Source: Providencia burhodogranariea DSM 19968
GTDB taxonomy: Bacteria; Pseudomonadota; Gammaproteobacteria; Enterobacterales; Enterobacteriaceae
Assembly: GCF_000314855.2 (NCBI RefSeq)
Contig: NZ_KB233224.1
Coordinates: forward strand, 293,426-357,425
Length of the DNA: 64,000 bases
Direction: 5' to 3'
The stretch's first letter is position 1; every line of letters starts with the position of its first letter. Of the stretch, positions 17,624 to 27,317 are shown piece after piece. Position numbers and translations under genes: made by a program. The notes below the pieces were generated by a model. It was not told where the DNA came from. It worked only from the letters and a program-made list of their open reading frames with translations, and searched no databases.

Positions 17624-19675
17624 ATGTCTACGCACTATCACTACACACGGCTAGCGGCGGGTGTTATTGCCGCCATTTCATCTTTTAATGCATTTGCAGC
17701 AGAAGATTCAGATAAAATGATTGTCACCGCATCGGGATATTCACAACAATTACGCGATGCGCCTGCCAGTATTACTGTTATTACTAAAGAACAATTACAA
17801 AATAAACCCGTTCACGATTTAGCGGATGCCGTCAGAGATGTCGAAGGTGTTAGTGTCGTGGGTAGTAGCGCAAATAAACAAGATATTAATATTCGAGGAT
17901 TACCCGGCGAATACACTTTAATTTTGGTTGATGGGCGTAGACAAAATAGCCGTGAATCACGCCCAAATGGTAGTGGTGGTTTTGAAGCGGGCTTTATGCC
18001 GCCCGTTGAAGCCATCGAACGCATCGAAGTGATCCGTGGACCAATGTCTTCTTTATATGGTTCAGATGCTATGGGTGGTGTTATCAATATTATCACCAAA
18101 AAAGTCTCAAATGAGTGGCATGGTAATGTTGCAATGGGTGGGACTTTGCAAGAAAGCAGTGATAGCGGTAACTCAACTGATGGTAATTTCTATCTCTCTG
18201 GTCCATTGATTCAAGATAAATTAGGCCTACAATTATATGGTGGCGGAGACTATCGCCAAGAAGATAAGATTGTAGAAGGCCATAACAAGAATGATAATCG
18301 TAGTCTGACTGCAAAATTCACCTTCACTCCACTCGAAAACCAAACCTTCTTATTCGAAGCGGGCAGAACGACCCAAGAAAGAACCTCAACACCGGGTAAA
18401 TCTCTGGCAGAATACACCATGCGCGGAACCTCTAAACAGGCAAATACCAAAACGGAAATTCATAATGACCGCAACCATTTTGCACTGACATATAAAGGTG
18501 ATTGGGATGTAGTGAAAACTGAATTAAGCGTGTACCAAGAGCAAACCAAGCGAAATACCAAATCAGAAACAAAAGACCCTAAAACAGGCGTTTATAACTT
18601 CAGATATGAAGCGCGTGTCCCTGAAATTACCAATACGGTTGTTGATGGTAAGGTCGTTGCATTCCTACCAGATAATGTTCTTACTGTCGGTGGTCAATAC
18701 CAAAAAGCGAAACTCAAAGACACGTCGGCAACAGGTTCGACAACTATTACTAATGCAACTCTCAGTGCCGATCAGTATGCTCTGTTTTTAGAAGATGAAT
18801 TTACGGCCACAGATAACCTGATCCTAACGGGTGGACTACGTTTAGATCACCATGAATTCTATGGTAATCACTTAAACCCTCGTGGTTATGCCATCTATTA
18901 TTTAACGGATGAAATCACCATTAAAGGGGGCGTATCACAAGCCTTCCGTGCTCCAACATTGCGTGAAATCAGCCCGACATATGGGACATCGACTGAAAAA
19001 GGTGCAGGGATTATCTACGGTAACCGCGACCTCAAACCTGAAAAAAGTGTTAACGAAGAGATCAGCATCGCTTATGACCATGAATCAGGCTTCAATGCTA
19101 GCCTTACCTTCTTTAATACAGACTTTAAAAATAAACTCACCAGTTATAACACAGGGGAGAACGACCCATTAACAGGTCTAAAACTTTATACCTATGACAA
19201 CGTGGGTAAAGCTAATATTAAAGGGATAGAAGTCGCAACAGGTATCCCACTTGCTGAAGCTTGGAAGTTGAACTTGAACTATACCTATGTTGATTCTGAA
19301 CGTAAAAGTGATGAAGAAAGACTGGCAAGTGGCGAATCACTGAGAGGCTATCCTCTCGATAAAACACCAAAACATACTGCTAACGCAAAACTCGATTGGC
19401 AATATAACGAAGACTTAAACTTATATACTCGCGCTCATTATGAAGGCAAGCAAGTGTGGGCATCTCAACGTAATGGTTCTACAGCAACACGTTATCGCAG
19501 CGGTTTTGCCACCATGGATTTAGGCATGACCTATCAAATGCTAAAAAATACCAAGCTCAATTTGGCAGTACTAAACATTGCTAATGAAAAAGGGCCGAAA
19601 ATCGATACCAACGGTGGCAACTGGGATGTTGAAGATGGACGCCGTTACTGGGCTAACGTCAATATAAGCTTCTAA
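17624..19675 (+). CDS. TonB-dependent catecholate siderophore receptor, CirA/IrgA type
   Basis: A 683-residue outer-membrane receptor; the ATG at 17624 follows GAGGG. Signal peptide ends near residue 26 (FNAFA), the TonB box is DKMIVTAS near 30-37, the plug domain spans about 40-165 (IRGLPGEYTLILVDGRRQNS, RIEVIRGPMSSLYGSDAMGG), and the 22-strand barrel ends in NVNISF. Plug motifs and total length closely track E. coli CirA and Vibrio IrgA, which take up iron-catecholate breakdown products and linear enterobactin. A perfect-stem terminator follows the stop, and a periplasmic esterase gene follows that. Regulation by iron is expected for the family, but no convincing Fur box was seen. The exact ligand is unknown. 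Confidence 0.9.
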   Translation: MSTHYHYTRLAAGVIAAISSFNAFAAEDSDKMIVTASGYSQQLRDAPASITVITKEQLQNKPVHDLADAVRDVEGVSVVGSSANKQDINIRGLPGEYTLILVDGRRQNSRESRPNGSGGFEAGFMPPVEAIERIEVIRGPMSSLYGSDAMGGVINIITKKVSNEWHGNVAMGGTLQESSDSGNSTDGNFYLSGPLIQDKLGLQLYGGGDYRQEDKIVEGHNKNDNRSLTAKFTFTPLENQTFLFEAGRTTQERTSTPGKSLAEYTMRGTSKQANTKTEIHNDRNHFALTYKGDWDVVKTELSVYQEQTKRNTKSETKDPKTGVYNFRYEARVPEITNTVVDGKVVAFLPDNVLTVGGQYQKAKLKDTSATGSTTITNATLSADQYALFLEDEFTATDNLILTGGLRLDHHEFYGNHLNPRGYAIYYLTDEITIKGGVSQAFRAPTLREISPTYGTSTEKGAGIIYGNRDLKPEKSVNEEISIAYDHESGFNASLTFFNTDFKNKLTSYNTGENDPLTGLKLYTYDNVGKANIKGIEVATGIPLAEAWKLNLNYTYVDSERKSDEERLASGESLRGYPLDKTPKHTANAKLDWQYNEDLNLYTRAHYEGKQVWASQRNGSTATRYRSGFATMDLGMTYQMLKNTKLNLAVLNIANEKGPKIDTNGGNWDVEDGRRYWANVNISF

Positions 19676-19690
19676 TAAATATAAAAATTT

Positions 19691-19731
19691 GCGGATAAAC
19701 ATTACAACCAATCGCTGTTTATCCGCTTTTT
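19691..19731 (+). terminator. Rho-independent terminator after the TonB receptor
   Basis: Perfect 10-bp stem GCGGATAAAC / GTTTATCCGC with a 16-base loop, followed directly by TTTTTATT, 15 bases past the stop. Confidence 0.85.
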
Positions 19732-19760
19732 ATTAATACTAACTGCACTATGATGAAATT

Positions 19761-20654
19761 ATGATAAATAAACTCTTATTTTCTAGCTTGTTGCTATCCA
19801 TGACATTAACGACTGCTTTTGCTCGTCCTTCACAAACTATTCCTGTATTGAACGAGGAAGTTAGCCAATTTTATGATATCCAGCATCATGATATAAAAAA
19901 TAAAAATAGCTCAACTGGTGAGCGAAGTTATCGAATTTTTAGTGCGGTTCCTCACTCTGCGGGCACATCAAGGCCCGTGTTATATATGCTTGACGGTAAT
20001 GGGTTATTTCCATTAATGGTTAACCACGCGGTGCAAAAACTCTCAGCCGATAATCTGCCGATTATTATTGGTATTGGTTACCCAATAGATGAAGCTTTTC
20101 CTAAAAAATTGCGTGATTATGATTATACACCTCGCGTATCCGGTACTGAATTTGAGCATGGTGGTGGCTTTGATGAGCTGTATCAGTTTCTTAATAGTCA
20201 AATTCGTCCATGGGCAGAACAACAATTTGCATTCGATAAGCAAAAACAAACATTATTTGGTCACTCATTTGGTGGATTATTTACATTGATGGCCTATCAA
20301 AATAACCCAACTGCATTCCAATCCTTTGTTGCTGCTAGCCCTTCATTATGGTGGGGAAAAGGTGAGATGGTCGATTTAACTAAGCTGACCAATAAGCAGA
20401 TGGCCTCACCTTTGTATATCACCCTAGGCGGCTTAGAAGAGAAGGCTGATTTATCACGTCTGACAGATGAACAAGTTAAAAATTATCAAACACGTAGCAG
20501 TTGGATAAAAACACGCCAGATTTGCACAGAGATCGAAAATCATGGTCGTACTTGTAAATTCACACTCTACCCAGATAAAGGCCATGGCGCAGTCATACCA
20601 GATGCCATTAATAAAGCGCTCGACGTGGTTACACAAACAGTTAGTGAACATTAA
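19761..20654 (+). CDS. Periplasmic alpha/beta-hydrolase, IroE/esterase-D-like
   Basis: A 297-residue secreted hydrolase with an N-terminal signal peptide (LLFSSLLLSMTLTTAFA). The nucleophile elbow GHSFGGLF is near residue 169, the LYMLDGNG oxyanion region near 75, and a candidate catalytic histidine sits in KGHGAVI near the C terminus. This is the fold of the esterase D/Fes/IroE group. IroE cuts catecholate siderophore lactones in the periplasm, so a role in trimming enterobactin-like siderophores next to the CirA-type receptor is a reasonable inference. A strong terminator separates it from the receptor gene, and its ribosome site is weak, so expression may be lower or independent. Confidence 0.75.
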   Translation: MINKLLFSSLLLSMTLTTAFARPSQTIPVLNEEVSQFYDIQHHDIKNKNSSTGERSYRIFSAVPHSAGTSRPVLYMLDGNGLFPLMVNHAVQKLSADNLPIIIGIGYPIDEAFPKKLRDYDYTPRVSGTEFEHGGGFDELYQFLNSQIRPWAEQQFAFDKQKQTLFGHSFGGLFTLMAYQNNPTAFQSFVAASPSLWWGKGEMVDLTKLTNKQMASPLYITLGGLEEKADLSRLTDEQVKNYQTRSSWIKTRQICTEIENHGRTCKFTLYPDKGHGAVIPDAINKALDVVTQTVSEH

Positions 20655-21144
20655 TCAATAATTCTGTATGTCATTCAATCGCGATTAACATATCAACGTT
20701 TGTTAATCGCGGGTACTTTCCCTACTGTATAAACATCATTGTTCCTGTCTATCTATGCCATTAATATCAAAAAACAATGATTTCCTTCCCCTTTAGATAG
20801 ATAAGTTATAATAAATAATCTATTTATCGTTTAGTTACTTCTTAATATTTTAAAAATATTGTTAATATATTCATATTAAAACCCGCAGTAAATTACTCAT
20901 TTTATTTTTATACTTATGTTCAGCACAAATAACCTTATTATTTAGATGGCAAACCCACACTAAATCATTTGGTTAAGTCATATACTATTGAGTTTTATAT
21001 TAAAAAAAACAATTCAATTAAATAAAATAAAAATTATTTAATTTAAAATAAAATATGATAGATTATCATTCAACAATAAAAATCTACAATTTAAATTATT
21101 ATATAATAGCTATCAATAAAAATTTAACATTCTTAACGAGCAAT
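20655..21144. other. AT-rich intergenic region with hairpin
   Basis: About 490 bases. A perfect 11-bp stem CGCGATTAACA / TGTTAATCGCG (20680-20711, 10-base loop) lies 26 bases after the esterase stop and probably ends its transcript, although no T-run follows. The rest is AT-rich with a 6-bp dyad ATGATA-gat-TATCAT at 21055-21069 upstream of the small frameshifted gene. Nothing else was recognised. Confidence 0.45.
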
Positions 21145-21562
21145 ATGAAAAGAAAAACTTTAGACATTGCGAAATATCTTAAGCTGCAAGCAGAATTAAA
21201 TACAGAAAAAAAATCAATGCGTTGCTAGCATCGATACAAATTCATTATTTATTCTCTGCTCTGAACTTGTACAAAAAAATTCAATACAAAATGAATTAAT
21301 AAATGATTTCTATGAACGAAATAATCAATGGCACCAATTAGTAAGTAAAAAAGAAATAAATGACTCTATGTTAGCCGCATTGATCATTCATTTAGATAAC
21401 AAAAATAAAGCCCTTGAGTCTGAAATTGAGGAATTTCGAGAAATGGTATCACTGGGGTATTTTACACTTGATGGAAAAGAGAGATATTTACCTGCATCAA
21501 CTTCAAATAACATTCAACAAGATGATTTTATTGAATTATTCTCCCATAAAAAACAGACGTAA
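21145..21562 (+). pseudogene. Small unknown gene split by a frameshift at an A8 run
   Basis: From the ATG at 21145 the frame reads MKRKTLDIAKYLKLQAELNT and stops at 21228 after 27 codons. Skipping one base in the run of eight A residues at 21206-21213 restores one continuous frame of about 138 codons ending at 21562. That frame contains LFILCSELVQKNSIQNELIN, NDFYERNNQWHQLVS and LGYFTLDGKERYLPAS. The downstream part is charged and helical with no membrane segment. I do not recognise the family. The break could be a mutation, a sequencing error in a homopolymer, or expression by slippage at the A-run; only the joined frame looks like a normal protein. Confidence 0.55.
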
Positions 21563-21966
21563 AGTAAATTGATAATTTAATTAAATTTTCCACATTATTA
21601 AAACTAACGTAATTTAAAAACGTTAACACTAAATTTATTATTGAGAAAATAAATTCAATATAGTCTATATAATACCGAGTATAAAATACATATAATTTTT
21701 AACTAATAATCCTTGATATAGTACTAAAATAATGAACTTTCTATTACAAAAACAAAAGTTAATATGATTATATTTAGGGCAGCTTTAATTGAAACTTTCA
21801 ATCAAAGACTAATGCCAAAATTAATATTTTTTAAAACATGAGAGTATGCCACATCAGTAACGAGATATACTGCTACCTTGGTTCACATAGTGATTTCTCT
21901 ATGTTCCCCAAGATAGCTTTGCTTATTACCGTTAAACGCTCAAATTATTTGGCGCTCAGCTCTAAC
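21563..21966. other. Intergenic region between convergent genes
   Basis: About 400 AT-rich bases between the frameshifted small gene and the convergent cytochrome gene. No open frame, repeat or clear terminator hairpin was seen. Confidence 0.35.
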
Positions 21967-23205
21967 TTAGTGGTTGCGCAGTGCTTTTATTTGTTCAGGC
22001 TTGATGTCAGCTGGCTGTCCACCCCATTGAACTCGTAAAAAATTAGCCAACTCTGCGATTTGTTTGTCATCTAGCTTATTAGCAAAACCAGGCATACTCT
22101 GCATATTCTGGTTATTTGGAAATGCTTGTTCAGGCAAACCATCCAAAATCGCATTAATTAAGTTAGTACTGTCTTTATCTCGTAGAGTGGAATTCCCTTT
22201 CATCGCAACAGCCACATTTGGCTTACCACTGCCATCGTAAGAGTGACAACCTGAGCAAGATTCAAGATACAACTGCCGACCTGCAGCACTGCCGTTACCC
22301 ATTTGAAGTGGCGATGTTTTCGGCGGATTATCACCCATAAGATAGGTGGCAATAGCCTGATTATCTTTTGGAGTCAAATGCTGTGAGCTTAGATAAATAA
22401 CCGGATGCATATCACTGTACGCTGAACCTTGTGGAGCAAGACCTGTCATGAAAAATTGCTGTAAATCTTCCTTTGTCCAGCCTCTAGATGCAAGCGCTTC
22501 AGGCGTAATATCGGGTGCAGTAAAACGCCCCAAAGAACCACCTTGCATAAACTTATCGAGTTCCATTTCACCCATGATACCTCGAGGAGTATGACATTCA
22601 GCACAGTGCTCCATAACATTGACTAAATATCGCCCTCTAAGCCACTCCTCAGAACTTCCCTGAGAACTATTTGGCAAAGGCTTATCATTGAAAAACAGTA
22701 GGTTCCAACCAATCATTGCCATACGCTGATTCAATGGGAAAGGCAGTGAGTTTTCTGGTGGTGCAACATCTACCGCAGGACGGCTCATCAAATAGCTATA
22801 AATCGCATCTGAATCCTCGCGTGTCATTCCTTTATATGAGGTATACGGCATGGCCGGATAAAGATGACGACTTGGTGGTGAGATCCCTTCAGTTAATGCC
22901 TTATAGAAATCATCCTTTGTCCAGCGACCAATACCAAAGTCAGCAGAAGGTGTTAAGTTACTGCTATAAATAGTGCCAAAAGGAGTATCTAGTGGAAATC
23001 CTCCCGCAAGAGGAGCACCATCTGCGCTGGTATGACAGGCCGCGCAGTCACCTGCGAGTGTCAGGTAGCGACCATGTTCAATCTCTTGTGCAGAAGCCGT
23101 CACTTTTTGTACAGGGCCACTTGGTGTTCGATTTTCAGACCAATAAAGCACAGCCCACACGATAATCGCAATCGCGATGAGTCCCAATAAAATGCGTTTA
23201 ATCAT
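21967..23205 (-). CDS. Triheme membrane-anchored cytochrome c subunit of a periplasmic dehydrogenase
   Basis: A 412-residue protein with an N-terminal membrane anchor or signal (LLGLIAIAIIVWAVLYW) and three CXXCH heme sites: CAACH near residue 57, CAECH near 205 and CSGCH near 327. This is the architecture of the cytochrome subunit of alcohol and aldehyde dehydrogenases, which passes electrons from the enzyme to the quinone pool or terminal oxidase at the periplasmic face. The ATG overlaps the stop of the 2Fe-2S subunit by four bases, so the three genes (Mo subunit, Fe-S subunit, cytochrome) are one operon. Confidence 0.9.
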   Translation of the reverse strand: MIKRILLGLIAIAIIVWAVLYWSENRTPSGPVQKVTASAQEIEHGRYLTLAGDCAACHTSADGAPLAGGFPLDTPFGTIYSSNLTPSADFGIGRWTKDDFYKALTEGISPPSRHLYPAMPYTSYKGMTREDSDAIYSYLMSRPAVDVAPPENSLPFPLNQRMAMIGWNLLFFNDKPLPNSSQGSSEEWLRGRYLVNVMEHCAECHTPRGIMGEMELDKFMQGGSLGRFTAPDITPEALASRGWTKEDLQQFFMTGLAPQGSAYSDMHPVIYLSSQHLTPKDNQAIATYLMGDNPPKTSPLQMGNGSAAGRQLYLESCSGCHSYDGSGKPNVAVAMKGNSTLRDKDSTNLINAILDGLPEQAFPNNQNMQSMPGFANKLDDKQIAELANFLRVQWGGQPADIKPEQIKALRNH

Positions 23206-23753
23206 TTTATAGCCTCCTTGAGTAAGCCCGGCGTTTTAAGGACAACATCACGTACCGCTTCGTAATAACGTACATAACCAGTACAGCGACAAATGTGGTT
23301 ATTGAGTGCCTTTTTAATTGCCTCTTCCAAATCTTCTTGAGCGATAGGGTTCCGTTGCAATTCTTCGATAAAAATAGTGGCTGCATTAACAAAACCTGGA
23401 GTGCAATAGCCACATTGGAAACTAAAATGCTCAACAAAGGCTTGTTGCACAGGCGATAATGTCACCTCACCCTCTTTATCTTTGGTGGCTGCCCCTTCAA
23501 TGGTTCGAATGTTTTTGTTATTGAAGAAATGTGCGCCCGTGATACAAACTCGGATTTCTTCACTCGTGCCTGATGGGTGATCTAATATCACCACACAAGC
23601 ATGACAAATTCCTTGCCCACAACCAAGGCGAGAGCCGGTGAGGTCAACATATTCATGTAAGAAATCAATCATCATGAGCCCTTCAGGAACATCCATTGGC
23701 CCATATTGTTGACCATTAATGGTTACCGTTAGTGGGATAAAGTTTAAGCTCAT
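23202..23753 (-). CDS. 2Fe-2S subunit of a xanthine-oxidase-family aldehyde dehydrogenase (IorA-like)
   Basis: A 183-residue protein with two [2Fe-2S] sites. The plant-ferredoxin type is seen as LGCGQGICHACVV (C-x4-C-x2-C), and the second is CGYCTPGF followed about 30 residues later by CRCTGYVRYYEAV. It transfers electrons from the molybdenum centre to the cytochrome subunit. Length is slightly above the family's usual 150-165. No signal peptide is present; it probably crosses the membrane with the Tat-targeted large subunit. Start and stop overlap both neighbours by four bases. Confidence 0.92.
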   Translation of the reverse strand: MSLNFIPLTVTINGQQYGPMDVPEGLMMIDFLHEYVDLTGSRLGCGQGICHACVVILDHPSGTSEEIRVCITGAHFFNNKNIRTIEGAATKDKEGEVTLSPVQQAFVEHFSFQCGYCTPGFVNAATIFIEELQRNPIAQEDLEEAIKKALNNHICRCTGYVRYYEAVRDVVLKTPGLLKEAIK

Positions 23754-26545
23754 GGTAATACCTCTAAAATGTCTTCTGGACGAACAGGCAGGCGCAAGAA
23801 ATGATGTCCGGTTGCATCTGCAATTGCGTTTACGATAGATGAAACGACGGGGATCATCACAACCTCAGCCACACCTTTCGGTGGGTCGGTTTCTGATAAG
23901 CCCGGTAGTACCTCACTCGTCTGTTTCCAGACCGCAACATCATTCGCTAATGGCAAGCGGTAACGATTGAAATTCCACGTTCCATTACCCGGACCATCTT
24001 CATAAAGAGGTAAATATTCATGGAGAGCATGACCGATACCCATAGCCAGCCCTCCTTGAATTTGTCCTGATACCAGTTGAGGCACAATTAAATTGCCACA
24101 TTCAACCACACTGTGATGATCAAGGAGTTCGACGTGCCCAGTTGCTTTATCGATGGATAATTCAGAAACAGTGGCAACTGCACTATAATAGGTCACGCCC
24201 GCATTATTTCTTTGTGTATCAGGATAATACGCTTTTTCTCGCTTCCAAACTTGATACTCTTTACCCGCGAAACGTAATGAAAGCCCATCTACAGGTAAAC
24301 GGCGAGTCTCATCATTAATTCGATAATCAGACTCAGCCCACTGCCAACGGTTAAATACGTGGCAAACTGCTCCCGTTAATCCGCCCATCTCAAACGTGCG
24401 TTCGATTAAACGCGCTAAGCTCAAAACTTCTAACCCATCGGCAGTAAGCCCTTTATCAACCCAGCGTGCATCTTCACGACGGACAACAAGAGGTGTGTAT
24501 TGACCACCACCAATCCCTTCTTTCCAAATTGAAACAGCTGCTGGCCATAAACCATATTCAAAGACTAAACGAGCCGCTTCTTCAGTGCTATGGGTGAAAT
24601 AATAAGCAGAATTACTGGCGCTGGCAGGAGAACAATAGTTAGGCGTCCAGAGTGGATTTTGTGCTAAGCGATCTTGCTCATCTTGGGACATGGCAAACGG
24701 ATTTCCCGTTGAAACCATCGGTAAGATAGACCAATCGACAACTGAAAAATGGGCTTCTTCCGCTGGCTTACCGAGCCATTTTGCGCAAATAACTGACTGT
24801 GATGTTGACATTCCTGTCCCTATCTCAGCGCCACTATGATAGATTGCAATCTTGCCTTCTGGCGTCAGCTCTACACGCGCAAAAGAGGATTCTGCGCCTG
24901 TACCAAAGTCTTTTTGAACACAAGAAATGCCCGTACCAAACAATTTACCTGCATTTTTAGCTTCAAAATCTGATTTGCGCTTAGCTCTCTCTTGCCACAT
25001 TGGATGTTCAGCACAGCGAGATAAAACTTCATCTGCACGAATAGCCCCTCCCGGTATCGCACCTTGTGTATTCTTCATTCCCGATTTCATCAGGTTTTTA
25101 AGGCGAAACTCGATAGGGTCTGCATTCAGTAATTTTGCAGCTTCTTCCATAATCATATCGGTCGCCGCCATCGCTTGAAGTGTGCCATAACCTCGTGCAG
25201 AACCTGCATCAACTGCTCTTGATGCAATACCAACGGCAGATAAATCACTACGGGGAATATAATAAATGGCTTGAGCACCTGTCGCACCAACCATCACAAC
25301 TGAAGGTGTAAAATTACAGCGACCGCCACCATCACCAATAAATGATGCGGAAAGTGCTTCGATCATGTGTGTTTTTTTATTGACGGCAAGCGTGTAATCC
25401 ATATCAAATGAATGCCGTTTAATTGTTGATTGGAACTGTTCATAGCGGTCGTTAGCTAAACGGATTGGAACACCATCACCATATAAGGTTGCCATCGCAC
25501 CATAATAAGGAAATGGTGTATGATCTTTAGAACCATAACCCACAGTAAAGCAAGGATGTAGGAAAATACGTTGAATCGGGAATTTCGATTTTGCGAGCAT
25601 TTCAGGCAAAGAGCCTGATATTTCTTGTGGTGACTGTGTCGGAACGACTAAATGGAAAGACTGCGTTTTTTCATCATACCAACCATTTGCATTATCCGGT
25701 TCAAGTGCTGAAGTATCAATTGATTGTGAAAAATAATTACGTTTAATTATCAACCAATCTTCAGGTGGGTTTTCTAATTGTTTTGCAAGCTCATCCGCAT
25801 AATACATACCTTCTTCATCAAGCTTTCCACCTTCTCTACCTTCAGGCCAAATAGGGAGATGTTTTTTCATGCCAATCGGTGAAATCGGCATATCTTTCAT
25901 ACTCGAGTAGATATCCGGCGTAAACGGTGTTTCTCCGCCTATACGTACTCCACGATAGCTGCCCCATGGGTCACGTTGGATCGGGCCTGTTTCTGCACCA
26001 TATTTGATAACATCATCACGGAATTTTAAGGTTTCTTTCGCAAAACGAAATTTGGCGAAATCATGATAAATAAGTAAAGCGACAGCTTGGCCAAGATAGG
26101 CTGGTGTTTTTCCTGTCGGCAATAATAAGTCATCACCGTAAAATTCAGGAAAAGCAACGCCATCCTTTTCCAAATCTTCCGCAGTAACAATACGGTCTGG
26201 CATCAAACCATCTTTGAGTCGGCTAAGGTCAAAACCTTCATAAATTTTATCGGCTTGTGTCACTCGAAGTAAAAATGCGTGACCTTGCTGTTTTGGCCAG
26301 TGTGGAATGTCGCGAGCTCGAATATCCCGCGCGAACACTTTTTCACCTTGAACTTTTGCATAACCATCTATTCGGAATTTAATACGTTTATCGGCAGGAT
26401 CCCAGTCAGGGGCTTGTAGGATTTTTTCTTCAAATAGCACGTCAAAAGCGCGGCTATATAAGGGGGCTAAATATACTGAAATTCCCGCTACGACAGCACA
26501 CTTCAAAAAGTGCCGTCGAGAGAGTCCAACATTGCTATTGCTCAT
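23750..26545 (-). CDS. Molybdopterin-binding large subunit, Tat-exported aldehyde oxidase (IorB-like)
   Basis: A 931-residue large subunit of the xanthine-oxidase family. The N terminus carries a twin-arginine signal, GLSRRHFLKCAVVAG, and downstream come the molybdopterin-binding regions, including GARGYGTLQAMAATDMIMEE-like text near 445-465, PEISGSLPEMLAKS near 315 and a C-terminal GVGEA-like segment PPKGVAEVVMIP near 895. Enzymes of this type with a cytochrome c partner oxidise aldehydes or N-heterocycles at the periplasmic face. No FAD subunit is encoded here; the triheme cytochrome replaces it. No XdhC/PaoD-type maturation gene is in the window. Substrate is unknown, since neighbours give no firm clue. 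Confidence 0.9.
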   Translation of the reverse strand: MSNSNVGLSRRHFLKCAVVAGISVYLAPLYSRAFDVLFEEKILQAPDWDPADKRIKFRIDGYAKVQGEKVFARDIRARDIPHWPKQQGHAFLLRVTQADKIYEGFDLSRLKDGLMPDRIVTAEDLEKDGVAFPEFYGDDLLLPTGKTPAYLGQAVALLIYHDFAKFRFAKETLKFRDDVIKYGAETGPIQRDPWGSYRGVRIGGETPFTPDIYSSMKDMPISPIGMKKHLPIWPEGREGGKLDEEGMYYADELAKQLENPPEDWLIIKRNYFSQSIDTSALEPDNANGWYDEKTQSFHLVVPTQSPQEISGSLPEMLAKSKFPIQRIFLHPCFTVGYGSKDHTPFPYYGAMATLYGDGVPIRLANDRYEQFQSTIKRHSFDMDYTLAVNKKTHMIEALSASFIGDGGGRCNFTPSVVMVGATGAQAIYYIPRSDLSAVGIASRAVDAGSARGYGTLQAMAATDMIMEEAAKLLNADPIEFRLKNLMKSGMKNTQGAIPGGAIRADEVLSRCAEHPMWQERAKRKSDFEAKNAGKLFGTGISCVQKDFGTGAESSFARVELTPEGKIAIYHSGAEIGTGMSTSQSVICAKWLGKPAEEAHFSVVDWSILPMVSTGNPFAMSQDEQDRLAQNPLWTPNYCSPASASNSAYYFTHSTEEAARLVFEYGLWPAAVSIWKEGIGGGQYTPLVVRREDARWVDKGLTADGLEVLSLARLIERTFEMGGLTGAVCHVFNRWQWAESDYRINDETRRLPVDGLSLRFAGKEYQVWKREKAYYPDTQRNNAGVTYYSAVATVSELSIDKATGHVELLDHHSVVECGNLIVPQLVSGQIQGGLAMGIGHALHEYLPLYEDGPGNGTWNFNRYRLPLANDVAVWKQTSEVLPGLSETDPPKGVAEVVMIPVVSSIVNAIADATGHHFLRLPVRPEDILEVLP

Positions 26546-27237
26546 AAATACACCTTTATACTTATTTTTATTATTTCGATAACCAATCTTTTGTCGATTA
26601 TCGTTTTGTAAAACAAAAACTAAATTTGCTATCTTTTTTCATATCAACAAAACTAACCATAGATAATAAATACTTATTATAATATTTAATATCCCTTAGT
26701 TATTATAGATGAAAATATATATTAACGAATAATTGGTATCAAAATAATTTCCATTAGAACTTCATTTATCAAATAATACTATTTTTTCAATGAGATATTT
26801 TATCATTGATTACACTAATGCCTATTTTATAGGCAGCATAGCAGTTAATAAATTTATCAATAAATTCAAATAACAAGATGGTTTTTATACAGAAAACAAA
26901 ACATTTAAAATTCATATTGATATTAATAATTACTTACAATTTTACAATTCTGTAAGTATCAATATTTATTCCGCTCATGCTTCGTACTTAGCAGTTAGAA
27001 ATTAAGGTATATTTAAAGACGTTTAAAATAAGAATAATTACTTAGCTAAGTAATAGAAGAAAAAAGATTTACACCATTATTTAATTCCGAATTAAATATA
27101 AACTACAATATTCTTGTTAAGGATATTGATTATTAAGCGAATAAAAATATTTTATTTACTTAATAATATTTTTGGTGAATTTTAATACAGGAGTACTGGC
27201 GACCTTACTCATCGGGAGTTGATAGTCAACCAAGAAT
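26546..27237. other. AT-rich upstream region of the molybdoenzyme operon
   Basis: About 690 bases with no coding frame. Two short perfect dyads stand out: TGCCTAT / ATAGGCA with a 3-base loop at 26819-26835, and TACTTACA / TGTAAGTA with a 12-base spacer at 26931-26958. Either could be an operator for the molybdoenzyme operon. No promoter can be placed with confidence. Confidence 0.35.
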
Positions 27238-27266
27238 TAAAAATATGGCCAATGATGATTGGCCAT
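27238..27266 (-). terminator. Terminator of the galactose-oxidation operon
   Basis: Perfect 9-bp stem ATGGCCAAT / ATTGGCCAT with loop of four. Read on the minus strand it is followed by ATTTTTAATT, about 50 bases past the dgoD stop. Confidence 0.75.
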
Positions 27267-27317
27267 TACCGTAAATAATCGTATCAATAACAGATTATTG
27301 TTGTGAAAGATGGAAAA

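Noticed and set aside
21001-21144. Fur site at 21055 (ATGATA-gat-TATCAT)
   Set aside because: Half-site spacing is three bases, not that of the Fur consensus; it is kept only as an unexplained dyad.
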